From Archangium lipolyticum (GTDB taxonomy: Bacteria; Myxococcota; Myxococcia; Myxococcales; Myxococcaceae): 64,000 bases of DNA. The notes beneath the pieces were generated by a model, which was not told where the DNA came from, made no database searches, and saw only the letters and a program-made list of their open reading frames with translations. Both the position numbers and the translations under genes were made by a program. Below, one piece after another: positions 34,119 through 42,646 of the stretch. Every line of letters begins with the position of its first letter. The first letter of the stretch is position 1. The DNA lies in the NCBI RefSeq assembly GCF_024623785.1, contig NZ_JANKBZ010000022.1:124001-188000 (forward strand), in the 5' to 3' direction.

Positions 34119-34673
34119 ATGTCTTCTGTCTCATCGAAGCAAGGTATTCGAGGGCTCCAGCTCGTTTTCGGGGCCCTGTTGCTCGGGCTCGCGCTCATCC
34201 CGTCTCCCGCACGAGCGCAGAAGGAGGCCTGCATCAGCCTACTGGTGGGCGCTGGTTACGCCGGTTGGGCGCGGGTCGTCTCGGGCGACGTCGCGACCGG
34301 TTGGACCGACAGCATTTCCGTTGGCCAGACCGATTGCATATCGCTCGAGTCCTTCGCCAATGGCGCGGAGTACACCATGCAGATCAGTGCCGCGTTGGGC
34401 TCGAGCCAGGTGCCCTGTAACCCCACCCTCAAACGTGACTCGAACTTCACCGGCAGCGTCACCTTCCAGGCTTGGGGCACGACGTTCAACGTCAAGTGCG
34501 AGATGCCCACCAGCAGCACAGCCCAGGTCTTCCAGAGTCCGAAACCAAGCGAGGAAGGCCTGAAAGCGGCTGCCCAGGTGAAGAAGCTGAAGCCGCCGCC
34601 CGACGAGAAGGGCACGAAGGGTGAGAAGGGCACGAAGGGCGAGAAGGGCACGAAGAGCGAGAAGACGAAATAG
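34119..34673 (+). CDS. Secreted protein with GEKGTK-repeat C-terminus
   Basis: 184 residues. A typical signal peptide ends at PSPARA-QK (about residue 33). The mature part has four cysteines (CISLL, DCISLE, PCNPT, KCEMP), which could form two disulfides, and a beta-rich look. The last 30 residues are a Lys/Glu/Gly tail with three GEKGTK-like units, encoded by an 18-bp tandem repeat. No family is recognised. The tail recalls collagen-like Gly-x-Lys repeats but with a six-residue period. The upstream GGAGAGTC lies before the ATG. Confidence 0.75.
   Translation: MSSVSSKQGIRGLQLVFGALLLGLALIPSPARAQKEACISLLVGAGYAGWARVVSGDVATGWTDSISVGQTDCISLESFANGAEYTMQISAALGSSQVPCNPTLKRDSNFTGSVTFQAWGTTFNVKCEMPTSSTAQVFQSPKPSEEGLKAAAQVKKLKPPPDEKGTKGEKGTKGEKGTKSEKTK
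34605..34670 (+). repeat. 18-bp tandem repeat in secreted-protein tail
   Basis: Three full copies and one partial copy of GAGAAGGGCACGAAGGG(C/T), at 34605, 34623, 34641 and 34659. In-frame copy number change would lengthen or shorten the GEKGTK tail. Confidence 0.85.
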
Positions 34674-34796
34674 CCGCAGCATGAAACCAGCGCGGGCGCA
34701 CACCGCTGCGTCAGGTCCAGGTCCTTGGACACCTGGGGCAGGTCCTTGCTGCGCTCGCGCTGCGTTCGGGCGCACGGCGGCCGATGCTGTGGACCG

Positions 34797-35240
34797 GTTG
34801 CTGAGGGACTACATGGTCCGCGTGGCCCTGGAGGGGAAGGAGGAGGGCGAGCTGGCGCGGGTAGCGAAGAATCTGGAGGTGTACCGCCTGAGGTGCGTCA
34901 TCCAGGACACGACGGCGGCACTCGCCATCGGGGAGGCGATGGGGGCCGACCTGCTCCTGTGGGGGGATGCGGTGTGTCCGTTGTGGACTGGGCAGGGGGC
35001 TCCGTTGGTGAACATCATCACGACGATCGAGGTGCACTTCTACAAGAGGAAGGATTATCCGCGTGCGCTGCGCTTGTTCCGGAGCGCCTCGGAGAAGCTG
35101 CGGACGGATTCGAGGAGCAGGCCGTCCGCAACCAGCTCGGCCTGCAAGGCTCCGTGCTCCAGGATCTCCAGCAGGGTCTCGCCGTGTTCGCGCCCTTCAT
35201 CGCGAGCATCTCCTCGCTGGCTCTTGGCACGGGCGGGTAG
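34797..35240 (+). pseudogene. Frameshifted gene remnant, unknown family
   Basis: One frame encodes YMVRVALEGKEEGELARVAKNLEVYRLRC followed by ALAIGEAMGADLLLWGDAV and ALRLFRSASEKLRTD. At about 35100-35112 the coherent protein passes to another frame (FEEQAVRNQLGLQGSVLQD, ending FIASISSLALGTGG). The shift equals loss of one base. No start codon with a ribosome site is evident upstream, so the 5' end is also damaged. RALRLF followed by SASEKL looks like a TPR-type helix pair; the family is not identified. Confidence 0.55.
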
Positions 35241-35478
35241 CCCCGGCGGCCGTCAGGGCCAGGAATGTGCTGAGGGTCCCGTCCTGCCGCCCACCACGCA
35301 GAGGCCTCAGCGCCCCTTGCGCGCGCCGTAGTCCGCGAGCCCGTGCGCGAAGGCAGCGAAGGCCACGTCAATGCCCGCGAGCGTCTCCGCATGGCTCCTG
35401 AGTATGGACGGGATAGAGGCCATGTTGAGGGTGAGGGCTGGAGCGGAGGGGCCGAGGATGCGTGCACCGGACGGACCA
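35241..35478. other. Non-coding stretch before IS21 remnant
   Basis: Contains a short minus-strand reading (SIPSILRSHAETLAGIDVAF... ending at 35307) that may be the tail of another dead gene; no start or homologue is recognised. Confidence 0.35.
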
Positions 35479-35943
35479 TGTGGAACACCGATTCCGGGCA
35501 AGTGGAATGCACCCGGAAGGTAGGCCCAGGAAGGGGAAACCCAGTGGAGCGTTGACGGTGCTGGACGAGCCGCCACCTCTGACCTCCCCAAAGGAGGACT
35601 TGATGGCGGCAGAGAGGCTGTCCATGCGCAAGCTGGGAGAGTTGTTGAGGCAGAGGTTGGAGCTGAAGCTGTCGGTGCGGGAGATTGCCCGGAGCGTGGG
35701 CACGGTGAATCGCTACCTGTACCGGGCGCAGGCGGCGAAGCTGACGAGCTGGCCGCTGCCGCCGGAGCTCGACGATGATGCGGCGCTCACGGCGTTGTTG
35801 TTCGCGGACGAGGGCAAGGTGGTGGCGAGTCGGCCCAAGCCGGACTGGGCGCATGTGCACGCGGAGCTCAGGAGGAAGGGCGTCACCAAGCTGCTGTTGT
35901 GGCAGGAGTACCGGGAGACGCACCCGGAGGGCTACCAGTTCAC
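35479..35943 (+). mobile_element. IS21-family element remnant (left part)
   Basis: Starts near TGTGGAACACCG, followed by short internal repeats (ATTCCGGGCAAGTGGAA) like those in IS21 termini, then the start of an istA gene. The element is cut off after about 465 bp; no istB or right end is present. Confidence 0.6.
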
Positions 35944-35983
35944 GATGCCGGACCTGCCGGGCATGCGAATATTGTTAAGCTAG
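35603..35983 (+). pseudogene. istA: Truncated IS21 transposase IstA (N-terminus)
   Basis: AAAGGAGG precedes the ATG. The first 113 residues carry the IstA helix-turn-helix (LGELLRQRLELKLSVREIARSVG) and the next block KPDWAHVHAELRRKGVTKLLLWQEYRETHPEGYQF. After that the frame becomes unrelated (TMPDLPGMRILLS) and stops at 35983. The DDE catalytic domain is absent, so it is inactive. Confidence 0.8.
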
Positions 35984-36015
35984 CATGTCGGTTTCGCTGA
36001 TGCCCAGGAGGCCTC

Positions 36016-37683
36016 TTGAAGCTGTCCTTGTCCGTCCTGCTGCTGGCCTGCGCGCCGGCATGCATTGCCCAGACTGTCGCGCCCGCACCTGCGCCCGCAT
36101 CTGCAACAGTTCGCGCAACCATCATGATGCGCGACCCGGCCGCGCTCGAGGTCAGCTACCAGATCCCGCCCTCCTGCGCGGCGCTGGACTTCCGCAACGA
36201 CGGCATGCGGGCCGAGACCATCGCCAGCCTGCGCAGCGACTGGACCGCCGCCGACGAGTGCACCGTGTTCGACGGCCGGCAGATCCGCCGCAAGAACGCT
36301 TCCTGCAGCACGCTGCGCCTGCGCGTACCCGCCACCAACCGCAGCGCGGACCGTGTCTATCCCTGGGCCTATCCGGTCGAGCGGGGTCTGTACGTGCACA
36401 CCAGCGCCTATGCCATCACGGACTCCTGCGGCCCGGTCGACTGGACATTCTCCGTGCCCGGCGGGACGGTCGTTGTCGACGGCGTAATCACGGCGCAGCA
36501 AGGGGCACGCAGCGCGGCCGCGGGCGGCGGCGATGCGATGCCGACCGTCCTGATCCAGCAGGCCTTCACGCCTGGCGCGGTGCCCCGGGTCCACGCCAGC
36601 GCCAGCTTCGGACCGCAGACCCTGGCCGTCCTGAACACCACGCTGGACAGCATCGAAGGGCTGCTCAAGGCGGAACTGCCCGGCCTGCCCTTCTCCAGGC
36701 CCTTCATCGTCGCCACGCCTTCCGACCACTCGCTCACCTATTGGGGCGATGTTGCCAACCGCACGGTGATGCGCCTGGCCTTCCCGCCCGCGCCCGGCCC
36801 TGAACAGGAAACGCTGCTGCATTCCTTCGTGACGCACGAGATGGCCCACCTCACCCAGCCCACGGACTGGAACGACAGCTGGAAGGAAGACGAGGCGACC
36901 ATCGGCGAAGGCGGCGCCGAGTTCCTGCGCGTGGTGACCGCCGCGCGACTCGGCTGGTTCGATCGCGCCGGCCTCAGGGACGAACTGGAAAAAGCTGTCA
37001 ACAGCTGCCTCCTCGCGGCCGACGGCAAGTCCTGGAAGGGTATGCGCAACCGCGGCTGGGGCCGCAATCCTTATGACTGCGGCCTGACCTTCTACGCGAT
37101 CGGCTTGTCGTCGAAGCTGGTGTCCACGACGCCCCTGCTGCGGGTGCGCGATTACCACCGCAAGGGCAAGCAGGGCGAGCGCACCGATTTCGCCCGCGAG
37201 CTCGAATGCGGCGGCGCGCAGGCTTGCGAGCCGCGCTGGCTGCCCCGCCTTGCCGGCAGCGAGACCCTGGAGAGCGTGCTGCTGGACCATGCCCGCCAGC
37301 CCGATTCCCTGCTGCGCCCGACCACGGAATGGACCCAGGCCCTGGTCAAGCCGATGGCCTTCCGCCACCTCGCCCTGCTGATGCGCGCCGACTGCAACGG
37401 TTCCGTCAGCATGTATCATGAAGCAGCGGCGGCGCGCATTGCCTCCGGGCCGACGTGCGGCGTGCTGCGCGCAGACATGGTGGTGACCGGCGCGGAAGGC
37501 TTGCCGTTGTTCGATAACGCCAACGCGGTCAAGGCCTCGGTCAAGGCTTGCCGGGAACAGGGCAAGACCGTGCTGGGACTGCGGGATGGCCGCAGCGTCA
37601 CGCTGGCCTGCGGTGCCTCGGTCAGCCTGCCGGCGCGTCTCTTCAGTGTGGACCTCGAGCAGGCACAGGCGCTGGCGAGATAA
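36016..37683 (+). CDS. Secreted gluzincin-like metallopeptidase, TTG start
   Basis: 555 residues. TTG start with AGGAGG six bases upstream. Signal peptide MKLSLSVLLLACAPACIA. The zinc motif HEMAH is at 274-278 and GEGGAEF (Glu298/Glu302) about 20 residues later could give the third ligand, as in gluzincins. The N-terminal 150 residues form a separate beta-rich part with several Cys. I do not recognise a named peptidase family. The style of the protein recalls those of beta-proteobacteria such as Massilia (impression only). It directly follows the broken IS21 element, so recent acquisition is plausible. Confidence 0.75.
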   Translation: MKLSLSVLLLACAPACIAQTVAPAPAPASATVRATIMMRDPAALEVSYQIPPSCAALDFRNDGMRAETIASLRSDWTAADECTVFDGRQIRRKNASCSTLRLRVPATNRSADRVYPWAYPVERGLYVHTSAYAITDSCGPVDWTFSVPGGTVVVDGVITAQQGARSAAAGGGDAMPTVLIQQAFTPGAVPRVHASASFGPQTLAVLNTTLDSIEGLLKAELPGLPFSRPFIVATPSDHSLTYWGDVANRTVMRLAFPPAPGPEQETLLHSFVTHEMAHLTQPTDWNDSWKEDEATIGEGGAEFLRVVTAARLGWFDRAGLRDELEKAVNSCLLAADGKSWKGMRNRGWGRNPYDCGLTFYAIGLSSKLVSTTPLLRVRDYHRKGKQGERTDFARELECGGAQACEPRWLPRLAGSETLESVLLDHARQPDSLLRPTTEWTQALVKPMAFRHLALLMRADCNGSVSMYHEAAAARIASGPTCGVLRADMVVTGAEGLPLFDNANAVKASVKACREQGKTVLGLRDGRSVTLACGASVSLPARLFSVDLEQAQALAR

Positions 37684-37756
37684 GGAACGCCAGAACCTTC
37701 AGGCGCCGCCGACGTCGCTCAAGGGACACTCCACGCTCTTCGTCACTGCCTCGCAA

Positions 37757-38224
37757 ATGCTGCTCGACCTGAGCGGCCAGGAGTCCGCTCGCGGCCTGGA
37801 CCTTCCCATCTTCTTCGAACACCAGCGCGACCCAGAAGCGCTGCGCATGGCCGCATTTCCATCGCGGGAGCGCGACGCGTTCATGACCCACTGGCGCACA
37901 AAGGTTCTCCGCCCTGAAAACGTCACCCGCACCATCGTCATGGGCCGCGTGGTCGTTGGGAACATCGGCAGTTGGGAACAGGATGCCAAGCGCCTCGTCG
38001 GCTATTGGATTGGTCGCGAGCATTGGGGCAAAGGCATCGCCACTCGGGCCCTCTCTGAGTTTCTCCTGCTCGAGCCCGCCCGGCCGCTTCATGCGTGGGT
38101 CGCTCTCCACAACCTCGCCTCGATCCGCGTCCTCGAGAAGTGTGGCTTCCACACCATGATCAACGAGAACCAGCATCACCCGGGTGGAGTTGCCGAAGTC
38201 CTCATGAGGCTTGGTTCGACGTAG
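37757..38224 (+). CDS. GNAT-family N-acetyltransferase
   Basis: 155 residues from the chosen ATG. The acetyl-CoA motif is seen in VGYWIGREHWGKGIATRALSEFL, followed by LHAWVALHNLASIRVLEKCGFHTM, typical of RimJ/RimL-like GNATs. The segment LPIFFEHQRDPEALRMAAFPSRERDAFMTHW matches the start of similar short acetyltransferases. No ribosome site is obvious before the ATG, so the 5' end may have been altered when the upstream gene arrived. The substrate is unknown. Confidence 0.75.
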   Translation: MLLDLSGQESARGLDLPIFFEHQRDPEALRMAAFPSRERDAFMTHWRTKVLRPENVTRTIVMGRVVVGNIGSWEQDAKRLVGYWIGREHWGKGIATRALSEFLLLEPARPLHAWVALHNLASIRVLEKCGFHTMINENQHHPGGVAEVLMRLGST

Positions 38225-38449
38225 TGAGTGTGGCTCGCGCTACGACGACTTCCGGTCCAAATTCCGGCGCTTCGTCATGCCCGCCAACATCCTGCCGCTT
38301 CTTTGTGCCCTCGGGCCAGCTGCGTGGGCGCAGATGCGTAGGACGAGTTGCAGGCGACAGCTCGGACGGAGGAAAACTGAACGGGAGCGCGACTCAGCGT
38401 GACGAGCGAGCCCGTGCGACCCGGATAGCGTCCTCCTCGGCCGCACGAA
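38225..38449. other. Non-coding stretch in accessory strip
   Basis: 225 bp between the GNAT gene and the SDR remnant. The minus strand may carry a decayed continuation of the SDR gene in another frame (AAEEDAIRVARARSS), but this is too weak to call. Confidence 0.35.
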
Positions 38450-38638
38450 TCATAAATGGATGCGCCCCGCGAGCGACACGTCGGCGGCCACCAGCTCGTC
38501 GACCCGACGGCGGGCCAATCCGGCGAACTTGGGTTGCACCAGGCAGGTGGCGGTGTCGTCGGGCGACCGGCGCAACACCCGGGGCAGCAGCTCGACACCG
38601 AGGAACCCGGGGAAACTGGTGTAGAAGATGGTGCTCAT
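38450..38638 (-). pseudogene. Truncated SDR / thioester-reductase-like gene (N-terminus)
   Basis: 62 codons with a good start (AACAGGAG before the ATG): MSTIFYTSFPGFLGVELLPRVL, then LVQPKFAGLARRRVDELVA, ending AGRIHL and a TGA. This is the Rossmann N-terminus of a NAD-binding short-chain dehydrogenase of the male-sterility type (TGFPGFxG motif). The rest, over 250 residues, is missing. Confidence 0.6.
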
Positions 38639-38924
38639 GGGACTCCTGTTCGGTTGCGGGTATCCGAACGCTAGCCAGGCGCCCCTCAAAGCTTCGGGGC
38701 CAGCCACCCGCCTCACGAACCGGTGAACGCCGATCGCTCCCCCGGCCACACCTCGCCAGGGCACACGCTACGGAGGGGGCTCCCACGGGCTTCCGTGGAG
38801 CCCCTGGCTGCTCGGGTGATTCGAGGCGCGACCAGGACAGCGCGTCAGGAGGGGCGGACCTAGTACCAAACGGATACCAAATCGGGCGAACATTCCTGAA
38901 CGCCGCTGAACGCCACCAGACAGA

Positions 38925-38960
38925 AAAAAGCCCTGCTTCCCCGGACTTGGAAAGCAGGGC
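38925..38960 (-). terminator. Rho-independent terminator of tRNA-Arg
   Basis: Read on the minus strand, a stem GCCCTGCTT / AAGCAGGGC (one mismatch when extended) is followed by six T residues (plus-strand A at 38925-38930). It lies immediately 3' of the tRNA-Arg gene. Confidence 0.8.
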
Positions 38961-38963
38961 GAG

Positions 38964-39037
38964 TGGCCCCGGCTGGAATCGAACCAGCGGCCTGCGGTTT
39001 AGGAAACCGCCGCTCTATCCAACTGAGCTACGGGACC
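38964..39037 (-). tRNA. tRNA-Arg (CCT)
   Basis: 74 nt. Acceptor GGTCCCG / CGGGGCC with one G-T pair, D-arm GCTCAGTTGGATAGAGC, anticodon arm GCGGT-TTCCTAA-ACCGC with anticodon CCT, T-arm GCTGG-TTCGATT-CCAGC, discriminator A. CCA is not encoded. The AGG-reading tRNA-Arg is a common integration site, and the DNA on its 3' side is full of gene remnants. Confidence 0.95.
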
Positions 39038-39217
39038 AGGAGATGTGAGGGCTATCTAGCGCAACCGCTTCCCAGGAAGCAACGACGACGATGCGTCCAA
39101 GGGGCTGACGGGCGGACTCCGAACACTCCAACCGCCCCGCCTGCCCCCTCCCCGGGCTCCCGCCCAGGGTGCCTCGTCCCATCCCGACGCCCCGGCCCCC
39201 TCGCGCTGGATGCGCTT

Positions 39218-40771
39218 CTAGGCCGCGGAATGCTGGAAGCGGGAGCCATCCTCGGGACGCGTCTCCTCGTCGCGCGCCTCGTCCACCACGGACAGGAAGA
39301 CGCGGAAGGTGCTCCCCTCCCCCACGACGCTGTCCACGGACATGCTGCCTCCGAGCCCGCGGATGATGTCGTGGCTGATGGACAACCCCAGGCCCGTGCC
39401 CTCGCCCACCGGCTTGGTGGTGAAGAAGGGCTCGAAGACGCGCTCGAGGTTCTCGGCGGGGATGCCACAGCCGTTGTCGTGCACCTCCACCACCGCCTGG
39501 GTGGTGCCCTGCATGCGCGTCACCAGCCGGATCTCCCCGCCCGACCTGGGCAGCGCCTGCGCCGCGTTGATGAGCAGGTTGGTGAAGACCTGCGCCAGCT
39601 GCACGGAGTTGCCAAGCACCTGGGGCAGTTCCCCATAATCACGCACCAGCCGCCCCCGGCTGCGCAGCCGGCCCCAGGCCAGGTGCACCGAGTTCTCCAG
39701 CACCTCGTGCAGATCCAACGGGTGCGTGGTCGTCTGATCTCCCCTCGAGAGCGCCCGGAGGCTCTCCACGATGAGCCGCATGCGCTCGGTGCCCTCGCGC
39801 GCCTCGGTGAGCGCCTCCAGCAGCTCGCGCTGATCCTCCTCCGGCAGCGCCAGCCGGCGCAGCTCGGTGGCGAGGAAGCCCAGGTTGCTGGAGACGAACG
39901 CCAGCGGGTTGTTGATCTCGTGCGCCACCCCCGCGGCGAGCATCCCGATGGAGGCCATGCGCTCGTTGAGCCGCAGGCGCAGCTCGTTCTCGCGCTGCTC
40001 GGTGATGTCGCGCAGGGTGATGGCCATGCAGTCGCCCACCGCGCTCAGCTGGCGGCGGAACCAGCGCCGGCCCTGTCCCGGCCGCACCTGCTCCACCTCG
40101 TCGTCATGGGGCCGGCCGGTCCGCCAGATCTGCTCGCACAGCGCCCGGGTCGCGAGAAAGGCCGCGTGCGGGAAGTCGGACAGCGGGCGTCCCTCGGCCT
40201 GGCGTGCCTCGCAACCCAGCAGGGACTCGGCGTGGGCGTTGATGCGCAGCAGCCGCAGGTGCTCCTGCTCGCCCCGGACGATGAAGAACGCGTCGAAGCT
40301 GCTGCTGGCCGCCGCCCGGAAGAGCGCCTCGCTCTGGCGCTGGGCCGCCTCGTTGCGCCGGTGGGTCGACAGATCCCTCGCGATGCCGAACAGCCCCACC
40401 ACCTGCCCGTCAGGCCGGCGGAGCACCCCCTTCGTGGACAGCCACTCGCGAGGCACTCCCGCCATGTGCTCGTGCATCTCCGCATGGATCGTGCGCCCCG
40501 CCAGCAGCGTCTGCCGATCGAACTCCAGCGTGCGCTGCGCCTCCTCGGCGGATATCAGCTCGCCGTCCTTGCGGCCGAGGATCCGCTCCACGGGCAGGCC
40601 AAGGTAGCTCGCCCCCGCGCCATTGATGAAGGTGTAGCGCCCCTGCAGATCCTTGGTGAAGACCGCGTCCGGCAGTTCCTCGACGACGGACAGGAACAAC
40701 TCACGGTAGGGCAGATCCGACGGGGCCGGAGTTCCCTCTTCCACCCCAGGTGCGCTCCCTTCATCTTTCAT
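39218..40771 (-). CDS. PAS-domain sensor histidine kinase
   Basis: 517 residues, no membrane helix. Two PAS-type sensor regions (about 20-145, ELPDAVFTKDLQGRYTFINGAG; and 155-290, less conserved). The kinase core has the H box MLAAGVAHEINNPLAFVSSNL, N box NLLINAAQALP, G1 DNGCGIP, F box FEPFFTTKP and G2 GTGLGLSIS. No response regulator gene is adjacent, so it is an orphan kinase. The start was set at MKDEGSAPG, since the residues before it are Arg/Ser-rich and unlike the family. Confidence 0.92.
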   Translation of the reverse strand: MKDEGSAPGVEEGTPAPSDLPYRELFLSVVEELPDAVFTKDLQGRYTFINGAGASYLGLPVERILGRKDGELISAEEAQRTLEFDRQTLLAGRTIHAEMHEHMAGVPREWLSTKGVLRRPDGQVVGLFGIARDLSTHRRNEAAQRQSEALFRAAASSSFDAFFIVRGEQEHLRLLRINAHAESLLGCEARQAEGRPLSDFPHAAFLATRALCEQIWRTGRPHDDEVEQVRPGQGRRWFRRQLSAVGDCMAITLRDITEQRENELRLRLNERMASIGMLAAGVAHEINNPLAFVSSNLGFLATELRRLALPEEDQRELLEALTEAREGTERMRLIVESLRALSRGDQTTTHPLDLHEVLENSVHLAWGRLRSRGRLVRDYGELPQVLGNSVQLAQVFTNLLINAAQALPRSGGEIRLVTRMQGTTQAVVEVHDNGCGIPAENLERVFEPFFTTKPVGEGTGLGLSISHDIIRGLGGSMSVDSVVGEGSTFRVFLSVVDEARDEETRPEDGSRFQHSAA

Positions 40772-41015
40772 GATGAGAAGACGGATACCGACAAGCGGGC
40801 GCACAGACGAGCGGCTCCCCCGTCCAGCCCCGGATCGATCCGTCCAACAGCACACGCTCGGCATGCCGGAGGTCCCGGCTCACGTCCGCTGCCACACACA
40901 CCGGACCTACCCCGGCACAGAAGGTGCGGAGACCCCTCCGCCGCTCCATGCCGGGCATCCAGAGGCCCCCAACGACGGGATTCCCTGATATGGGAGGCCT
41001 CCAGGTTCGAAAAAG

Positions 41016-41783
41016 ATGATGCGACCGTCCAACCCGCCCGTGAATCCCTGGTTTCCCCTTCGCCAGCCCAATCCCCACGCCCGCCTGAGGGTGTTCTGCT
41101 TCCCGTACGCGGGAGGAGGCGCCTCCATCTACAACAACTGGGGCGCGGCGCTCCCGGCGAGTGTGGAGGTGTGCGCCGTGCAGCTGCCGGGCCGCGAGCG
41201 GCGCATCCTGGAGCAGCCCTTCCGGCAGATCCCCACCCTGCTGGATGCGCTGGAGCCGGCCCTGTCGCCACTGCTGGACAAGCCCTTCGTCTTCTTCGGC
41301 TACAGCATGGGCACGCGGATCGCGCTGGCGCTCACGCAGCGCTGGCAGGCCCGTGGCGCCCGCCTGCCGCTCGGGCTGGTCATGGCCGCCGCCGGCGCGC
41401 CCCACCGCGACCGTCCGTCCCGGGACGAGCTCGATGACGCGAAGTTCATCGAGCTGCTGCGCAGCTACGAGGGCACGCCCCCCGAGCTCTTCGCTCACAA
41501 GGAGCTGCTGGAGATGGTGCTACCGTCGCTGCGCGCCGACTTCGCCATCGCCGACAGCGTGCTGCCCGCCACGAAGGTGAGCTGCCCCATCTCGGCCTGG
41601 TCGGGCGAGGAGGATCCTCACGTCACCCAGGAGGGCTTCGACGGCTGGGGCGAGCTGACGACGGGAGACATCCGGCTGCGCCGTTTCCCCGGCAAGCACT
41701 TCTTCCTGCGCACGGCCCGCGAGCCGCTGCTGGCGGCGCTGCGCGAGGAGCTGATCCGCTGGTGCCCCGAGGTGGGCCGCTAG
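41016..41783 (+). CDS. Type II thioesterase (GrsT/RifR-like)
   Basis: 255 residues. RVFCFPYAGGGASIYNNW, LPGRERRILEQPF, the nucleophile in FFGYSMGTRIAL, the Asp in SGEEDPHV and the His in GKHFFL form the hydrolase pattern of stand-alone thioesterases that clear stalled acyl chains from PKS/NRPS carrier proteins. No megasynthase is in the window, so it acts elsewhere or in trans. It shares its stop codon bases with the convergent phosphopantetheinyl transferase gene. Confidence 0.93.
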   Translation: MMRPSNPPVNPWFPLRQPNPHARLRVFCFPYAGGGASIYNNWGAALPASVEVCAVQLPGRERRILEQPFRQIPTLLDALEPALSPLLDKPFVFFGYSMGTRIALALTQRWQARGARLPLGLVMAAAGAPHRDRPSRDELDDAKFIELLRSYEGTPPELFAHKELLEMVLPSLRADFAIADSVLPATKVSCPISAWSGEEDPHVTQEGFDGWGELTTGDIRLRRFPGKHFFLRTAREPLLAALREELIRWCPEVGR

Positions 41784-42568
41784 CCGGCGGTGACGAACCA
41801 GGGCGGCTCATCGCCCGCCAGCGGCACGGTCCGCTGGCACCGCACCGTCAGGGGCAGGCTCCAGGCCCGGCGCACCGCCACCGCCGCCGGGTGCCGCTCC
41901 GAGAGCTGGAGCTGCACGAAGCGCCATGCGCCGGGCTCGTCCGCCAGCCGCGAATCGAACGAGATGCGCGGGGGCTGCCCCGGCTCCAGATGGAAGGCGA
42001 ACCGATCCAACGGCAGGCTCAGCCCCATGCCACGCGCCTTGATGTAGGACTCCTTCAGCGTCCAGTACGCGAAGAAGCGCTCATGCTGGCGCTCGGGGGG
42101 CAGCGCGCGCAGGGCCGCCACCTCCGAGGGAGCGAAGAAGGAATCGGCCAGCTCCACGGTCTGACCCTGGCGCCCGGAGTCCTCCACGTCCGCGCCCACG
42201 TCCGTGTCGAGCGCCACCGCGCACACCGCCATGCCGTCCGTGTGCGAGAGGTTGAAGCGCAGCCCGAGCGGGGCCGCGCCGGTGAGGTCCGGGCGCCCGT
42301 ACGCGTTGGTGGCGAAGCGCCAGGCCTGGGGCGGCACCGGCGCGTAGCGTGACAGGGTGACGCGCACCAGCGCGTGCGACACCAGGAACTGGTGCTGGTG
42401 CTTCTCGAAGCGGAAGCGCAGGCGCCGCGCCCGCTCGTTCTCGTCGAGCAGCGCCAGGTAGGCCCCGAGCAACCGGGGATCGGTCACACGCTCCGGCTCC
42501 ACCACCCAGAGGTGGACCTCGTCATGGCGGATCGTCAGGGGCGGCGAGGAAGGGGGGCTCGGCGTCAT
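41780..42568 (-). CDS. 4'-phosphopantetheinyl transferase, Sfp type
   Basis: 262 residues. The motifs are complete: FNLSHTDGMAVCAVA, VGADVED (Mg-binding Asp and Glu) and FFAYWTLKESYIKARGMGLSLPL with the catalytic Glu and Lys. The enzyme moves phosphopantetheine from CoA to carrier proteins of PKS, NRPS or fatty acid synthase. It forms a convergent pair with the thioesterase; the palindrome CTAG at 41780-41783 supplies the TAG stop on both strands. Confidence 0.95.
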   Translation of the reverse strand: MTPSPPSSPPLTIRHDEVHLWVVEPERVTDPRLLGAYLALLDENERARRLRFRFEKHQHQFLVSHALVRVTLSRYAPVPPQAWRFATNAYGRPDLTGAAPLGLRFNLSHTDGMAVCAVALDTDVGADVEDSGRQGQTVELADSFFAPSEVAALRALPPERQHERFFAYWTLKESYIKARGMGLSLPLDRFAFHLEPGQPPRISFDSRLADEPGAWRFVQLQLSERHPAAVAVRRAWSLPLTVRCQRTVPLAGDEPPWFVTAG

Positions 42569-42646
42569 GGGCGGAATCCAGCCCCCTCACCTAACGCGTT
42601 GTGAGCGGACGCGCCAGCCCGGTGAGTCGTGCGCCCGCCCGCCGGT

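Noticed and set aside
38860-39037. An attachment site from an integrated phage at tRNA-Arg
   Set aside because: No second copy of the tRNA 3' end and no integrase gene were found in the window.
38963-41437. An 824-residue plus-strand frame starting in the tRNA-Arg gene
   Set aside because: It begins in an antisense tRNA and covers the histidine kinase gene antisense; the peptide has no domain.
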